Origin: Streptomyces sp. CB02056
Lineage (GTDB): Bacteria > Actinomycetota > Actinomycetes > Streptomycetales > Streptomycetaceae
NCBI RefSeq assembly: GCF_001905545.1
Contig: NZ_LIPD01000022.1
Span: forward strand, 60,587 to 124,586
DNA: 64,000 bases
Reading direction: 5' to 3'
In this document: piece after piece, positions 53,003 through 60,506 of the stretch
Numbering within the stretch: the stretch's first letter is position 1
Layout: each line of letters starts with the position of its first letter
Program-made: the position numbers and the translations under genes
Notes under the pieces: generated by a model
The model's database searches: none
What the model was told of the DNA's origin: nothing
Seen by the model: only the letters and a program-made list of their open reading frames with translations

Positions 53003-53200
53003 ATGCCGGATGGGATGTTCGTCGTGTTCTGGTCGGTGCCGGTGGTCGCGGTGGCGCTGGTCTGCTTCGCCGCTCTGAGGGAGCACGGCACGCCTGCCGC
53101 CAAGCGGGCCGCTTACGTATTCCTGGGCATCGCGGCGCTGCCGGCGCTGGTCCTGACGCTGTTCCTGGCGTTGATCGTGTTCGCGCTCGCGACAGGCTGA
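53003..53200 (+). CDS. 65-residue membrane protein
   Basis: ATG 53003, with GGTGGAG directly upstream. Two hydrophobic helices, MFVVFWSVPVVAVALVCFAAL and VFLGIAALPALVLTLFLALI, are joined by a short charged loop (REHGTPAAKRAA). No family recognised; small two-helix proteins like this are common in Streptomyces. A hairpin at 53227-53252 follows. Confidence 0.6.
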   Translation: MPDGMFVVFWSVPVVAVALVCFAALREHGTPAAKRAAYVFLGIAALPALVLTLFLALIVFALATG

Positions 53201-53226
53201 CAGGGATCGAGGCCCGGCCCGCATGC

Positions 53227-53252
53227 GCTGTCCGGAGCCGCTTCCGGACAGC
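53227..53252 (+). terminator. Terminator-like hairpin after the small membrane protein
   Basis: Perfect 10-base inverted repeat GCTGTCCGGA / TCCGGACAGC with a six-base loop, 26 bases after the stop codon. Confidence 0.7.
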
Positions 53253-53343
53253 ACGTCACACTCGGCCAACAGGGCTGGTGTTGGCGGATCACACACGGTA
53301 AATCCGGCGACGGCGGCGGTGATCCCCGGAATACTGGTCGCCC

Positions 53344-54096
53344 ATGGATGAGGTCGAAGTCGTCGTCGCCCATTCCGAGCGCGCGACCCTGCGCGTCGGC
53401 GACGTGTTCCTGAAGGTGGACGCCGATCAGACGCGCATCGACCGCGAGGTCGAGGCGATGTCCCTCGCGCCGGTCCCGACGCCCGAGGTGCTGTGGCACA
53501 AGCCGCCCGTACTCGCGCTCGCCGCGGTCCCCGGGACGACGCTCGGGCGCCTCGGCGGGCCGTCGACCGGGTCACCGGCCGCGTGGGCGGCGGCGGGCGC
53601 CGCCATCCGGAAGCTGCACGACGCGCCACTGCCGCCCCGGCCCGGCCGGGCGGGCCGGAGCGTCGCCGCGCTGGAGGCTGAACTCGACGAGGAGTGCGGG
53701 GTGTTGGTGACGAGCGGTGTCCTGCCCGTCGACCTGGTCGCCCGCAACCGCCGGGTCGCCGAGGCCGCGTTCCGGCCGTGGACCCCGGCGTTCACGCACG
53801 GCGACCTGCAGATCGCACACGTCTTCGTCGACGGCGACGAGGTCACGGGCATCATCGACTGGTCCGAGGCCGGGCAGGGCGACGCCCTGTACGACCTCGC
53901 CACCTTCACGCTCGGCCACGAGGAGCACCTCGACGACGTCATCGCCGGCTATGGCACCGATGTCGACGTCGACCTCGCCGTGATCCACGCGTGGTGGTCG
54001 CTGCGGAGCCTGCTGGCGGTCCGCTGGCTGATCGAGCACGGCTTCGACCCCTTCGCGCCGGGCTGCGAGGTCGACGCGCTGAAAGCCCGGATGTGA
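53344..54096 (+). CDS. Aminoglycoside phosphotransferase-like (APH) protein
   Basis: 250 residues from ATG 53344. The kinase-like core has the Brenner motif HGDLQ (His152, catalytic Asp154) and IIDWSEAGQGD (metal-binding Asp172). The N-terminal lobe is short (RVGDVFLKVD). The family phosphorylates aminoglycosides, macrolides, choline or other small molecules, and most genomic copies are not resistance genes. Convergent with the serine hydrolase; only 23 bases separate the stops. Confidence 0.88.
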   Translation: MDEVEVVVAHSERATLRVGDVFLKVDADQTRIDREVEAMSLAPVPTPEVLWHKPPVLALAAVPGTTLGRLGGPSTGSPAAWAAAGAAIRKLHDAPLPPRPGRAGRSVAALEAELDEECGVLVTSGVLPVDLVARNRRVAEAAFRPWTPAFTHGDLQIAHVFVDGDEVTGIIDWSEAGQGDALYDLATFTLGHEEHLDDVIAGYGTDVDVDLAVIHAWWSLRSLLAVRWLIEHGFDPFAPGCEVDALKARM

Positions 54097-54119
54097 GGAC
54101 CGTCGGGGCCAACGCCCTG

Positions 54120-55298
54120 TCAGGAATCCTGGGCCGTCCGGCCGGCGCAGGCCGCAGCGGTGACGAGGGCATTGAAGGCAGCCGCGGAGGCGGGCATCCC
54201 GGCAGGGTCGTACGGATTGCGGGAGAGCACGACCTGGCGCTGTCCGGTGTCGTCGGCGAGCATGGTGCTGCTGTAGCCGATGCTGTCGCCGCGGTGGCCC
54301 CAGAAGACTCCGCACGGGGTGGGGGTGCGCTCCAGGCCGAGGCCGTAGTCGGCGCCGCGTCCGAGGCCTGTGGTGTGCTTCATCTCGGCGAGTTCGGCAG
54401 GCCCGAGGAGTCGTCCGCCGAGCAGGGCGGAGAGGAAGGTGGCGAGGTCGGCGGTGGTGGAGATGCCGGCGCCGGACGGGCCGGCGATGGTCGGGTTGAA
54501 CTGCGTGATGTCCACCGGGCCGCCGGGCATGCTGGCGTAGGCGCGGGTGTGGCGGCCGGGGACGGTGGGGTCGTTCTCCGGCATGGTGGTCTCGTGCAGG
54601 CCGAGCGGCCGGATGATGCGGCGTTCGACCTCCTGCTGCCAACTGCGGCCGGTGGTCCGCTCGATGAGCATGCCGAGCAGGATGTAGTCGGTGTTGGAGT
54701 AGTACCAGTCCTGCCCGGGCGGGAAGTACGGCGGGTGGCTCTCGGCGACGGCGACGAGTTCCGCCATCGTCCGCGACTTCCAGCGGTCGGTGCTGAGCCA
54801 GGTCTGGAACGAGGCGTCGTCGTCGTAGGAGAAGGCAGGGTCCGAGGTGTAGTTGTAGAGGCCGCCGGTGTGGTTGAGCAGTTGGCGGATGCTGATGGCG
54901 GCGCCGTTGCGCAGAACGCCTGGCAGGTGCTTCTCGACCGGGTCGTCCAGGCTGATCCGCTGCTCCGCGACGAGTTGGAGGACGACGGTGGCGACGAAGG
55001 TCTTGGTCGAGCTGCCGATCCGGTAGCGGTCACGGGGTGCGGCGGGCTCCCCGGTGGCGAGGTCGGCGGTTCCGGCCGCACCCTTCCAGAGGGTGCGGCC
55101 GTCCTCGCGCACCAGGCCGAGCGCGGCGGTGGCACCGCCCGGCGCCACCACGGCCCGCAGGCCGGCGTCCAGCGCCGCCCGGTCGACCCGCCGCGCCGGA
55201 TCCGCACCCGCCGAAGGGGCCACGCCCGTCACCAGGCCCGCTCCCGCCAGCACGACCGCCGCTATGCGGACAAGTCCGTGCATCGATGCACCCACCAT
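54120..55298 (-). CDS. Secreted serine hydrolase, beta-lactamase/D-Ala-D-Ala carboxypeptidase family
   Basis: 392 residues. ATG 55298 has GGAGG five bases upstream; an in-frame ORF back to 55439 lacks a site. Signal peptide GLVRIAAVVLAGAGLVTGVAPSAGA. Active-site motifs of the class C/DD-peptidase type: Ser96-S-T-Lys99, Tyr200-S-Asn202 and HRGD near the C-terminus. Likely acts on peptidoglycan peptides or related amides outside the cell; esterases of the same family cannot be excluded. Monocistronic, convergent with the phosphotransferase gene. Confidence 0.92.
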   Translation of the reverse strand: MVGASMHGLVRIAAVVLAGAGLVTGVAPSAGADPARRVDRAALDAGLRAVVAPGGATAALGLVREDGRTLWKGAAGTADLATGEPAAPRDRYRIGSSTKTFVATVVLQLVAEQRISLDDPVEKHLPGVLRNGAAISIRQLLNHTGGLYNYTSDPAFSYDDDASFQTWLSTDRWKSRTMAELVAVAESHPPYFPPGQDWYYSNTDYILLGMLIERTTGRSWQQEVERRIIRPLGLHETTMPENDPTVPGRHTRAYASMPGGPVDITQFNPTIAGPSGAGISTTADLATFLSALLGGRLLGPAELAEMKHTTGLGRGADYGLGLERTPTPCGVFWGHRGDSIGYSSTMLADDTGQRQVVLSRNPYDPAGMPASAAAFNALVTAAACAGRTAQDS

Positions 55299-55499
55299 GG
55301 CAACCTCCGCGATCCCATCGGAAGTTGTCGCCAACTCCCGCTTTTGGTCAGGTGGTTGACACTGTTCCAGCCAAGTGGCGGCGGAGCGTCGACCCTGGGA
55401 TCGACCCCTTCTCGTCACCAGGTCGGACCCCTTGGACAAGGCGGCTACGACCTGGGCAGGGCCCCGACCCCGACGGCCCCCGGAGGCGCCGCAGCGGGT

Positions 55500-55691
55500 T
55501 CACTCAGGGAAGTCACCGGAACGGATCGCGGCGATGAAGGAGCCCCAGGCAGCGGACGGGAAGAGGAGGGTCGGGCCATGCGGGTCCTTGGAGTCACGCA
55601 CCGGGACGGTGCCGGGGAGGAAGCCAGGGGCCACCTCGATGCACTCGCGCCCGTCGCCCCCGCTGTAGCTGCTCTTACGCCAGATCAACAC
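55500..55691 (-). CDS. DUF397 protein (copy 1)
   Basis: 63 residues starting at GTG 55691, where AGGGAG lies six bases upstream; this gives the usual DUF397 length. The motif (I/V)WRKSSYSGG...CIEVAP is followed by VPVRDSKDPHGPTL and AAWGSFIAAIRSG. DUF397 proteins are partners of XRE/DUF5753 regulators in Streptomyces, related to the BldB/WhiJ-type systems in development. It lies 20 bases after copy 2 and shares long near-identical DNA blocks with it, indicating tandem duplication. Confidence 0.9.
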   Translation of the reverse strand: MLIWRKSSYSGGDGRECIEVAPGFLPGTVPVRDSKDPHGPTLLFPSAAWGSFIAAIRSGDFPE

Positions 55692-55711
55692 AGCCAACTC
55701 CCTGAAGAGGT

Positions 55712-55921
55712 CTACGCCGGAAACTCGCACGAACGGACAGCCACCACGAAGGCTTCCCAAGCGGCAGCCCGGAAAACGAGCGCCGGGCCATGGGGGTCCT
55801 TGGAGTCACGCACGGGGACGAGGCCGGGGAATCCGGGGGCCACCTCGATGCAGTCGCCGCCGTTGCCCCCGCTGTAGCTGCTCTTGCGCCACACGATCGC
55901 GTCGAGCTCGATCCTCGTCAT
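55712..55921 (-). CDS. DUF397 protein (copy 2)
   Basis: 69 residues from ATG 55921 (GGAAGGG upstream). Same motif set as copy 1: VWRKSSYSGGNGGDCIEVAPG and VPVRDSKDPHGPALVF. Its first 116 bases overlap the end of the XRE regulator gene in another frame, which is unusual for this gene pair. Probably regulates or is regulated by that protein. Confidence 0.9.
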   Translation of the reverse strand: MTRIELDAIVWRKSSYSGGNGGDCIEVAPGFPGLVPVRDSKDPHGPALVFRAAAWEAFVVAVRSCEFPA

Positions 55922-56753
55922 CCATGAACCCTTCCAGCGCATCGGAGATCAGCGCAAGGGAATCGGCTACTGGCAGTGCCGCCCCGTGAGCCAGATCATA
56001 GCTCCGACGATGCGCCGCCACGATCGTCGGATCATCGCTGGCATGCCCCCGATCGAGACTCTCGGAGTACACCCAGGTCCGACCGTCAGGCATCTCCAGC
56101 ATCACCATGGACTTGTCGATGATCGCGTGCCGGCTACCGAACGGCGCCACCTGGATGATCACATTCGGGAGCTCAGCGACGGCCAGCAGGTGTTGCATTT
56201 GGCGCTTCATAACTCCAGGTCCGCCGAAGACAGTCCGAATGGCGCTCTCATCCAGAATCACCAGCAGAAGCGGCCCGTCAGGGTCCAGGAACCGTTTCTG
56301 CCTCGCCAGTCGAGCCGCCGTTCGCTCCTCGATCACCTTTGGCTTTCCGGCCGCGTCACTCACCGAGAAGACAGCCTCCGCGTACTCACGACATTGCAGC
56401 AGCCCGTGAATGACGGCCAGCTGGAAGATCCGTGCGCCTACAGCCTCGGCCTCCATGTCGACATGAGTCTGAAACCAATCCGGGTGTTCAACTTCGGCGT
56501 TCCAGTCCACCCGATCCCAGAGCCGCTTCAGCGCCCCGTCGGCGCCAAGCAGTACGTCGGCCTGCATGACCATGTCCGGCGGCATGCGCCTCTTGCCGGA
56601 CTCAAACCGTGTGATATTCGGCCTGGTGGAGTGCAGCAGCTTCGCCAACTGCTCCTGCGTGTAGCCCGTCGCCTCCCGGTAGAAGCGCAGCTCTTCGCCG
56701 AACAACCGCGCCGAACTGGCCGTCACCTCGTTGACGAGTCGCCGGTGTGCCAT
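55806..56753 (-). CDS. XRE-family regulator with DUF5753 domain (WhiJ-like)
   Basis: 315 residues from ATG 56753. The N-terminal helix-turn-helix is GEELRFYREATGYTQEQLAKLLHSTRPNITRFESGKRRM; the rest is the DUF5753 domain (IHGLLQCREYAEAVF, RQKRFLDPDGPLLLVILDESAIRT, NVIIQVAPFGSRHA, WVYSESLDRG). The family usually ends near residue 280, here around DALEGF. The last ~36 residues are Arg-rich and arise from reading through the start of the DUF397 gene in another frame. Such regulators act with DUF397 partners and nearby anti-sigma-like ATPases, one of which is divergently encoded. The base composition is less GC-rich than its neighbours. Confidence 0.93.
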   Translation of the reverse strand: MAHRRLVNEVTASSARLFGEELRFYREATGYTQEQLAKLLHSTRPNITRFESGKRRMPPDMVMQADVLLGADGALKRLWDRVDWNAEVEHPDWFQTHVDMEAEAVGARIFQLAVIHGLLQCREYAEAVFSVSDAAGKPKVIEERTAARLARQKRFLDPDGPLLLVILDESAIRTVFGGPGVMKRQMQHLLAVAELPNVIIQVAPFGSRHAIIDKSMVMLEMPDGRTWVYSESLDRGHASDDPTIVAAHRRSYDLAHGAALPVADSLALISDALEGFMDDEDRARRDRVAQEQLQRGQRRRLHRGGPRIPRPRPRA

Positions 56754-56914
56754 GTCAGACCCCCTGACGTACCGCAGGTGCGTGGTACCTGATTTCGGCC
56801 ATCACCGTACATCCGAAGCCCGGATCATTGAGACCGGAACGCAATCATCTGCATGCACAGCGTGACTGTGCGCGCTCCTGTCGCACGCCCCCTCTGCCCC
56901 CATGAGGTGTCCCC

Positions 56915-57349
56915 ATGCTCATGTCCCGCCGGCCCCGTGCCTTCGTCGCGCGTCTCGACTCCTGCATCGAATCCACGCCCCTGGCGAGGTACTTGCTCCG
57001 GGCCTATCTCGCGGGCCTGCCCTCCGGCGACCGGTACGCGGACACCGCCGAGCTGCTCCTCGGCGAGCTGTTCGCCAACGCCGTCCAGCACTCCGACGCG
57101 CCGGACGACCGCCACATCGAGATCCGCTTCGCCCTGATCAACTCCCGCCTCCGACTGGAAGTCCACGACGCCGGCAGCGGCCGACCGTCCCTCCACACCC
57201 CCACCCCCTCCGACGAGCACGGGCGCGGCCTGTTCCTCGTCGACGAACTCGCCGAACGCTGGGGCTGCACCTCCCGACCCGACGACATCGGCAAGTTCGT
57301 CTGGGTGCTCATCGCCCCGGCCCCCGTCTCCGCCCTCGCCACCGCCTGA
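56915..57349 (+). CDS. ATP-binding protein (HATPase_c, anti-sigma-factor-like)
   Basis: 144 residues from ATG 56915 (ATG 56921 possible). The Bergerat-fold boxes are ELLLGELFANAVQHS (N box) and DEHGRGLFLVDELAERWG (G boxes), as in RsbW/SpoIIAB-like kinases that bind sigma factors or their antagonists. These genes are very often next to XRE/DUF397 pairs in Streptomyces, and it is divergent from one here, 161 bases away. It may be part of the same regulatory circuit. Confidence 0.9.
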   Translation: MLMSRRPRAFVARLDSCIESTPLARYLLRAYLAGLPSGDRYADTAELLLGELFANAVQHSDAPDDRHIEIRFALINSRLRLEVHDAGSGRPSLHTPTPSDEHGRGLFLVDELAERWGCTSRPDDIGKFVWVLIAPAPVSALATA

Positions 57350-57363
57350 AAGACCCAACCCCC

Positions 57364-57957
57364 ATGCACCTCACGACCCTGGCCCGCCACGCCCTCTCCC
57401 GCGGCCGGACCCCCGCCGATACCTACGCCCTCCTCGCCCGCCGCACCCGCAAGCCGTTGCCCTCCGCCCGCGCCGTCTGCCTCGCCCTGTCCATCCCCCT
57501 CGCCGAGACCACCCGCCGCCTCAACGACTGCTACGACGCCCTCCTCGCCGACCCCCGCCCCGACTCCGAGACCGACACCGGCGAACTCCTCGAAGCCCTC
57601 GGCGTCTTCGACATCCCCAAGTCCCTCACCGACACCGAACTCGCCGTCGTCGACCTCTTCATCACCGCCGTCGACGCCATGGGCGGCATCCGCCCCGGCC
57701 ACCAGCACGGTCTCCAGCGCTGGTTCACCACCGGCAACCTCACCACCGCGTACCTCTCCCTCACCGCCGCCCGCCCCATGCCCCGCACCGGCGACCCCGC
57801 CCTGTACTGGGCCACCCTCGTCACGGCCGGCGAACTCCTCACCACCACCCACCACTCCGAGATCCGCATCAAGTACGCCCTCGCCCACTGCCGCGCCCGA
57901 GCCGCCCGAGCCGCCCGAACCCAGGCCGTTCCTTCGGATCATCCGATCGCTGGTTGA
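57364..57957 (+). CDS. Hypothetical protein following the HATPase gene
   Basis: 197 residues from ATG 57364, 14 bases after the HATPase stop. It is mostly helical: an N-terminal region (LARHALSRGRTPADTYALLARRT) looks like a helix-turn-helix-type module, and the rest has alternating helices (LTDTELAVVDLFITAVDAMGGIRPGHQHGLQRWF). No family recognised. The last ~10 residues abut, and may come from, the IS5-type remnant that begins at once, so the native C-terminus may have been altered. Confidence 0.65.
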   Translation: MHLTTLARHALSRGRTPADTYALLARRTRKPLPSARAVCLALSIPLAETTRRLNDCYDALLADPRPDSETDTGELLEALGVFDIPKSLTDTELAVVDLFITAVDAMGGIRPGHQHGLQRWFTTGNLTTAYLSLTAARPMPRTGDPALYWATLVTAGELLTTTHHSEIRIKYALAHCRARAARAARTQAVPSDHPIAG

Positions 57958-58225
57958 TGTGTGCGTCATTGACTGACACCCAGTGGGCAAGGATCGAGCC
58001 GTTGCCGCCGGATCCGACACCTCGGCGGGGAGGGCAGTGGCGTGATCACCGGCAGGTGATCGGCGCGATCGCCTTCAAGTACCGCACCAGGGTGCCGTGG
58101 ATGGATCTGCCTGAGCGCTTCGGCTCGTGGAAGGGCGCCCACAACCGCTGCGGAAGTGGGCCGCCGACGGCACATGGGAGAGGGTCTTCACCGCCCTGCT
58201 CCATCGTCATCCGGTCGGCCAGGTG
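57957..58225 (+). pseudogene. Broken IS5-family transposase (N-terminal fragment)
   Basis: The frame from ATG 57957 reads LTDTQWARIEPLPPD, HRQVIGAIAFKYRTRVPWMDLPERFGSWKGAHNR, the N-terminal (DUF4096-like) part of IS5-type transposases. After a likely one-base deletion near 58148 the match continues in another frame (LRKWAADGTWERVFTALL) and then stops near 58220. The DDE catalytic region is missing, so it is inactive. The right end and the inverted repeats are not identifiable. Confidence 0.85.
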
Positions 58226-58241
58226 ACTCCAGCCGGGCTGC

Positions 58242-58613
58242 CTAGACCCATCCCTCGTCGAGGTAGACCGTCCAGGCGTCTCCCACTGCTCTGTGCAGTT
58301 CAACCAGGGCCGCAACCTCCGCGACGGCTGCCGGGGCGTCGGACAGTCGCAGCGGGGAGTCCGGGACGCTGTTGCGGGTGTAGACCGGTAGCTCGCCGTC
58401 GCAGCTGAAGGCGTGAAGCGATGAGGGGGCGTGGCTGAACCATGCGGGACGGTTCTCCTCGGCCCATGCAGCCGCAGCGTCGACACGGTCTACATGCACC
58501 AGTAGATGCTCAGGTGCGGGCCCGCAACTGAACTGCACGAGGAAACCGTGGGCGTCCACTGCCCACCAATCCCACATGAACCCAGGTCGGGGATGCCGCA
58601 GGATCGTCGTCAT
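58242..58613 (-). CDS. Hypothetical protein
   Basis: 123 residues from ATG 58613. No family recognised. It contains PGFMWDWWAVDAHGFLVQF and a helix RVDAAAAWAEENRPAWF; soluble, no signal peptide. The layout (short beta-rich N-terminus, acidic helical C-terminus) is like many small Streptomyces proteins in accessory regions. It lies just after the IS remnant and before a VOC-family gene on the same strand. Confidence 0.6.
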   Translation of the reverse strand: MTTILRHPRPGFMWDWWAVDAHGFLVQFSCGPAPEHLLVHVDRVDAAAAWAEENRPAWFSHAPSSLHAFSCDGELPVYTRNSVPDSPLRLSDAPAAVAEVAALVELHRAVGDAWTVYLDEGWV

Positions 58614-58649
58614 GTCAAAGAATCAGCAGCCGACTTCACCAAGGCCGCG

Positions 58650-59060
58650 TCAGCCGCGCTCGGGCCAGATCGGGCCCTGGTCGGTCCAGATGACGCCCTT
58701 GTTGCGGCACAGGCAGAAGGGGTGGCCGATCGGGTCGGTGTAGACCTGCCAGCCGTAGCCGTTGGGGCCGATGAAGTCCTGCCTCAGCGTCGCGCCGAGG
58801 TCGAGGACGCGGCGCTGCTCGGGCCCGATCTCGTCCACTTCGAAGTCGAGGTGGAACTGCTTGGGGTGCTCGCTGTCGGGCCACTGCGGAGCGCGGTAGT
58901 CGTCCACCCGGATGAATGCCAGCTCGATCTCGCCGAACTGGATGCCGGCCCATTCCTCCGAGCTGCCTTCCTTGATCGGACGGCCCGTCACCTCGGAGTA
59001 GAAAGCCGCCAGCTTCATCGTGTCCGGGCAGTCGATGATGAAATCGGTGAGTCGCAGCAT
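58650..59060 (-). CDS. VOC (glyoxalase/bleomycin-resistance) family protein
   Basis: 136 residues from ATG 59060. Two beta-alpha-beta-beta-beta modules: RLTDFIIDCPDTMKLAAFYSEVTGRPI and FHLDFEVDEIGPEQRRVLDLGATLRQ...WQVYTDPIGHPFCLC. This resembles the glyoxalase-like domain (Glyoxalase_6) group. Possible metal ligands are in FHLDFEV and the C-terminal PIGHPFCL. The substrate is unknown; the family includes detoxification enzymes and drug-binding proteins. Confidence 0.9.
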   Translation of the reverse strand: MLRLTDFIIDCPDTMKLAAFYSEVTGRPIKEGSSEEWAGIQFGEIELAFIRVDDYRAPQWPDSEHPKQFHLDFEVDEIGPEQRRVLDLGATLRQDFIGPNGYGWQVYTDPIGHPFCLCRNKGVIWTDQGPIWPERG

Positions 59061-59213
59061 CCCGCGATCTTGCCACAGGCTCGCACCCGACTTCGAGACG
59101 GGCGCCCCCAGGCCCCGTTCACCAGGGGCGGCCGGGTTCGTGCCGCAGGTTCGGATCGGCAGCGGGCTTCGGCGGAGCCGCTTGGCGCTCCGGCTGTGCC
59201 GTCGTGATCGGCG

Positions 59214-59585
59214 TCAGTCGCGACCGTGCCCGGTTGCCTCCGCCCGGTCCCGGGCCGCCATCACGTCCTCGCCGTGTTCGAAGGCCCAGGCGCCGAACGC
59301 CTCGATCGGCTCCAGGAGTGTCCGCCCCAACCCGGTGAGGGTGTACTCCACGCGCGGCGGCGACCCGGCGTACGCGCGGCGTTCCACCAACCCGTCGGAC
59401 TGGAGTCGGCGCAGCGTCTCCGTGAGGACTTTGGGGCTGATCCCGCCGATCCGCTCGCGCAGTTCGCCGGGCCGCGCGGGCCCGTCGCGCAGCGCCCACA
59501 CCAGGACGGCGTTCCAGGTGTTGGCGAGCAGGTCGAAGGCGAGCCGGGCTCGGCAGTCGGCGAGGAAGCCGTGGTCAGCGGTCAC
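59214..59585 (-). CDS. HxlR-family transcriptional regulator
   Basis: 123 residues from GTG 59585. The winged helix RLAFDLLANTWNAVLVWALRDGPARPGELRERIGGISPKVLTETLRRLQSDGLVERRAY with the PRVEYTLTGLGRTLLEPI tail is diagnostic of HxlR proteins. It lacks the usual N-terminal Cys position of redox-sensing members (the Cys here is in FLADCRARL). Divergent from an oxidoreductase gene across 74 bases, which it probably controls. Confidence 0.92.
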   Translation of the reverse strand: MTADHGFLADCRARLAFDLLANTWNAVLVWALRDGPARPGELRERIGGISPKVLTETLRRLQSDGLVERRAYAGSPPRVEYTLTGLGRTLLEPIEAFGAWAFEHGEDVMAARDRAEATGHGRD

Positions 59586-59659
59586 TTACCAGATGGTGCC
59601 CCAGGACTTTCCTACTGTCTCCCTGTTCCGACTGGCAGGTCGTCACAAGGAGGTTGGTC

Positions 59660-60310
59660 ATGATGAGGATCGGAATCATCGGTACCGGCGCAATGGCGCG
59701 GGTGCTGGGTACCCGGTGGGCGGGGGCCGGGCACGACGTGCTGGTGGGTGGACGGGACACGGGCCACGCCGCCGCCCTCGCCGACCAGTTCGGCGGACGG
59801 GCGGGGACCCCGCGGGACGCAGTCGAACACGGCCTGGACGCGGTGCTGCTGGCCGTGCCGTACGCGGCGGCGATCGGCGTGGTCTCCGGCCTGGCCGACG
59901 CCGCGCGGGGAAGGACGCTGGTCGACTGCACCAACCCGATCGCCCCGGGTTTCGTCCTGGAGACCCATGGCGGGCCGTCGGCCGCCGAGCGCATCGCGGC
60001 CGCGGCGCCCGGCGCGTCCGTGGTCAAGGCGTTCAACCTCTGCCACGAGAGCGTGTGGCGCAGGGCCCCGACCGTCTTCGGCGGACGCCCCCTCGCGGTG
60101 CCGCTCTGCGGCGACGACGCGCCGGCCCTCGACACCGTCGGACACCTCGTTCGCGACCTCGGCTGCGTACCGCTCAACGGAGGCGGGCTCAACCGGGCCG
60201 GCCTCCTGGAGGCGACGGCGGCGTTCCTGATCGGCCTGTGGGTGGGCGAAGGCGCGGACGCCCAGGCGATCGCGCCGCCGCTGGAGTACGCGGGCGTCGA
60301 TCCCTCCTGA
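59660..60310 (+). CDS. F420-dependent NADP-reductase-like / NADPH-binding oxidoreductase
   Basis: 216 residues from ATG 59660 (AAGGAGG six bases upstream). The N-terminal Rossmann motif RIGIIGTGAMARVLGTRWAGAGHDVLVGGRD, then AVLLAVPYAA and LVDCTNPIAPGF, are those of the Fno/ProC-like 'NAD(P)-binding' family (NADPH:F420 reductase type). KAFNLCHESVWRRAP is the typical later motif. Transcribed divergently from the HxlR gene. Substrate uncertain. Confidence 0.88.
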   Translation: MMRIGIIGTGAMARVLGTRWAGAGHDVLVGGRDTGHAAALADQFGGRAGTPRDAVEHGLDAVLLAVPYAAAIGVVSGLADAARGRTLVDCTNPIAPGFVLETHGGPSAAERIAAAAPGASVVKAFNLCHESVWRRAPTVFGGRPLAVPLCGDDAPALDTVGHLVRDLGCVPLNGGGLNRAGLLEATAAFLIGLWVGEGADAQAIAPPLEYAGVDPS

Positions 60311-60322
60311 TCCGCGATGGCT

Positions 60323-60351
60323 CCCAACCACCCGCCCCGCGCGGGAAGTCG
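60323..60351. repeat. 29-base dispersed repeat, copy 1
   Basis: CCCAACCACCCGCCCC followed by a GGAAGTCG end recurs at 63895-63923 with two mismatches in 29 bases. Copy 1 runs into an inverted repeat (60345-60365). Confidence 0.8.
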
Positions 60352-60365
60352 GACCCGCCGACTTC
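60345..60365 (+). terminator. Hairpin after the reductase gene
   Basis: GAAGTCGG (60345-60352) pairs perfectly with CCGACTTC (60358-60365), loop ACCCG. It lies 35 bases after the reductase stop and could terminate it. It shares sequence with the dispersed 29-base repeat. Confidence 0.55.
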
Positions 60366-60506
60366 TCACGCGGCCGCCTGGTGCGGGGACCGCTCTGCCG
60401 ACCCCTCCCGTACAGCACGTGCTGGGTCGCGGGGGCGATCGCCGCGTCCATGGACGTGGCGGAAGACCGGCGGCCCGGACGGCCGGCTCCGTCCGGGCCG
60501 CCCCGC

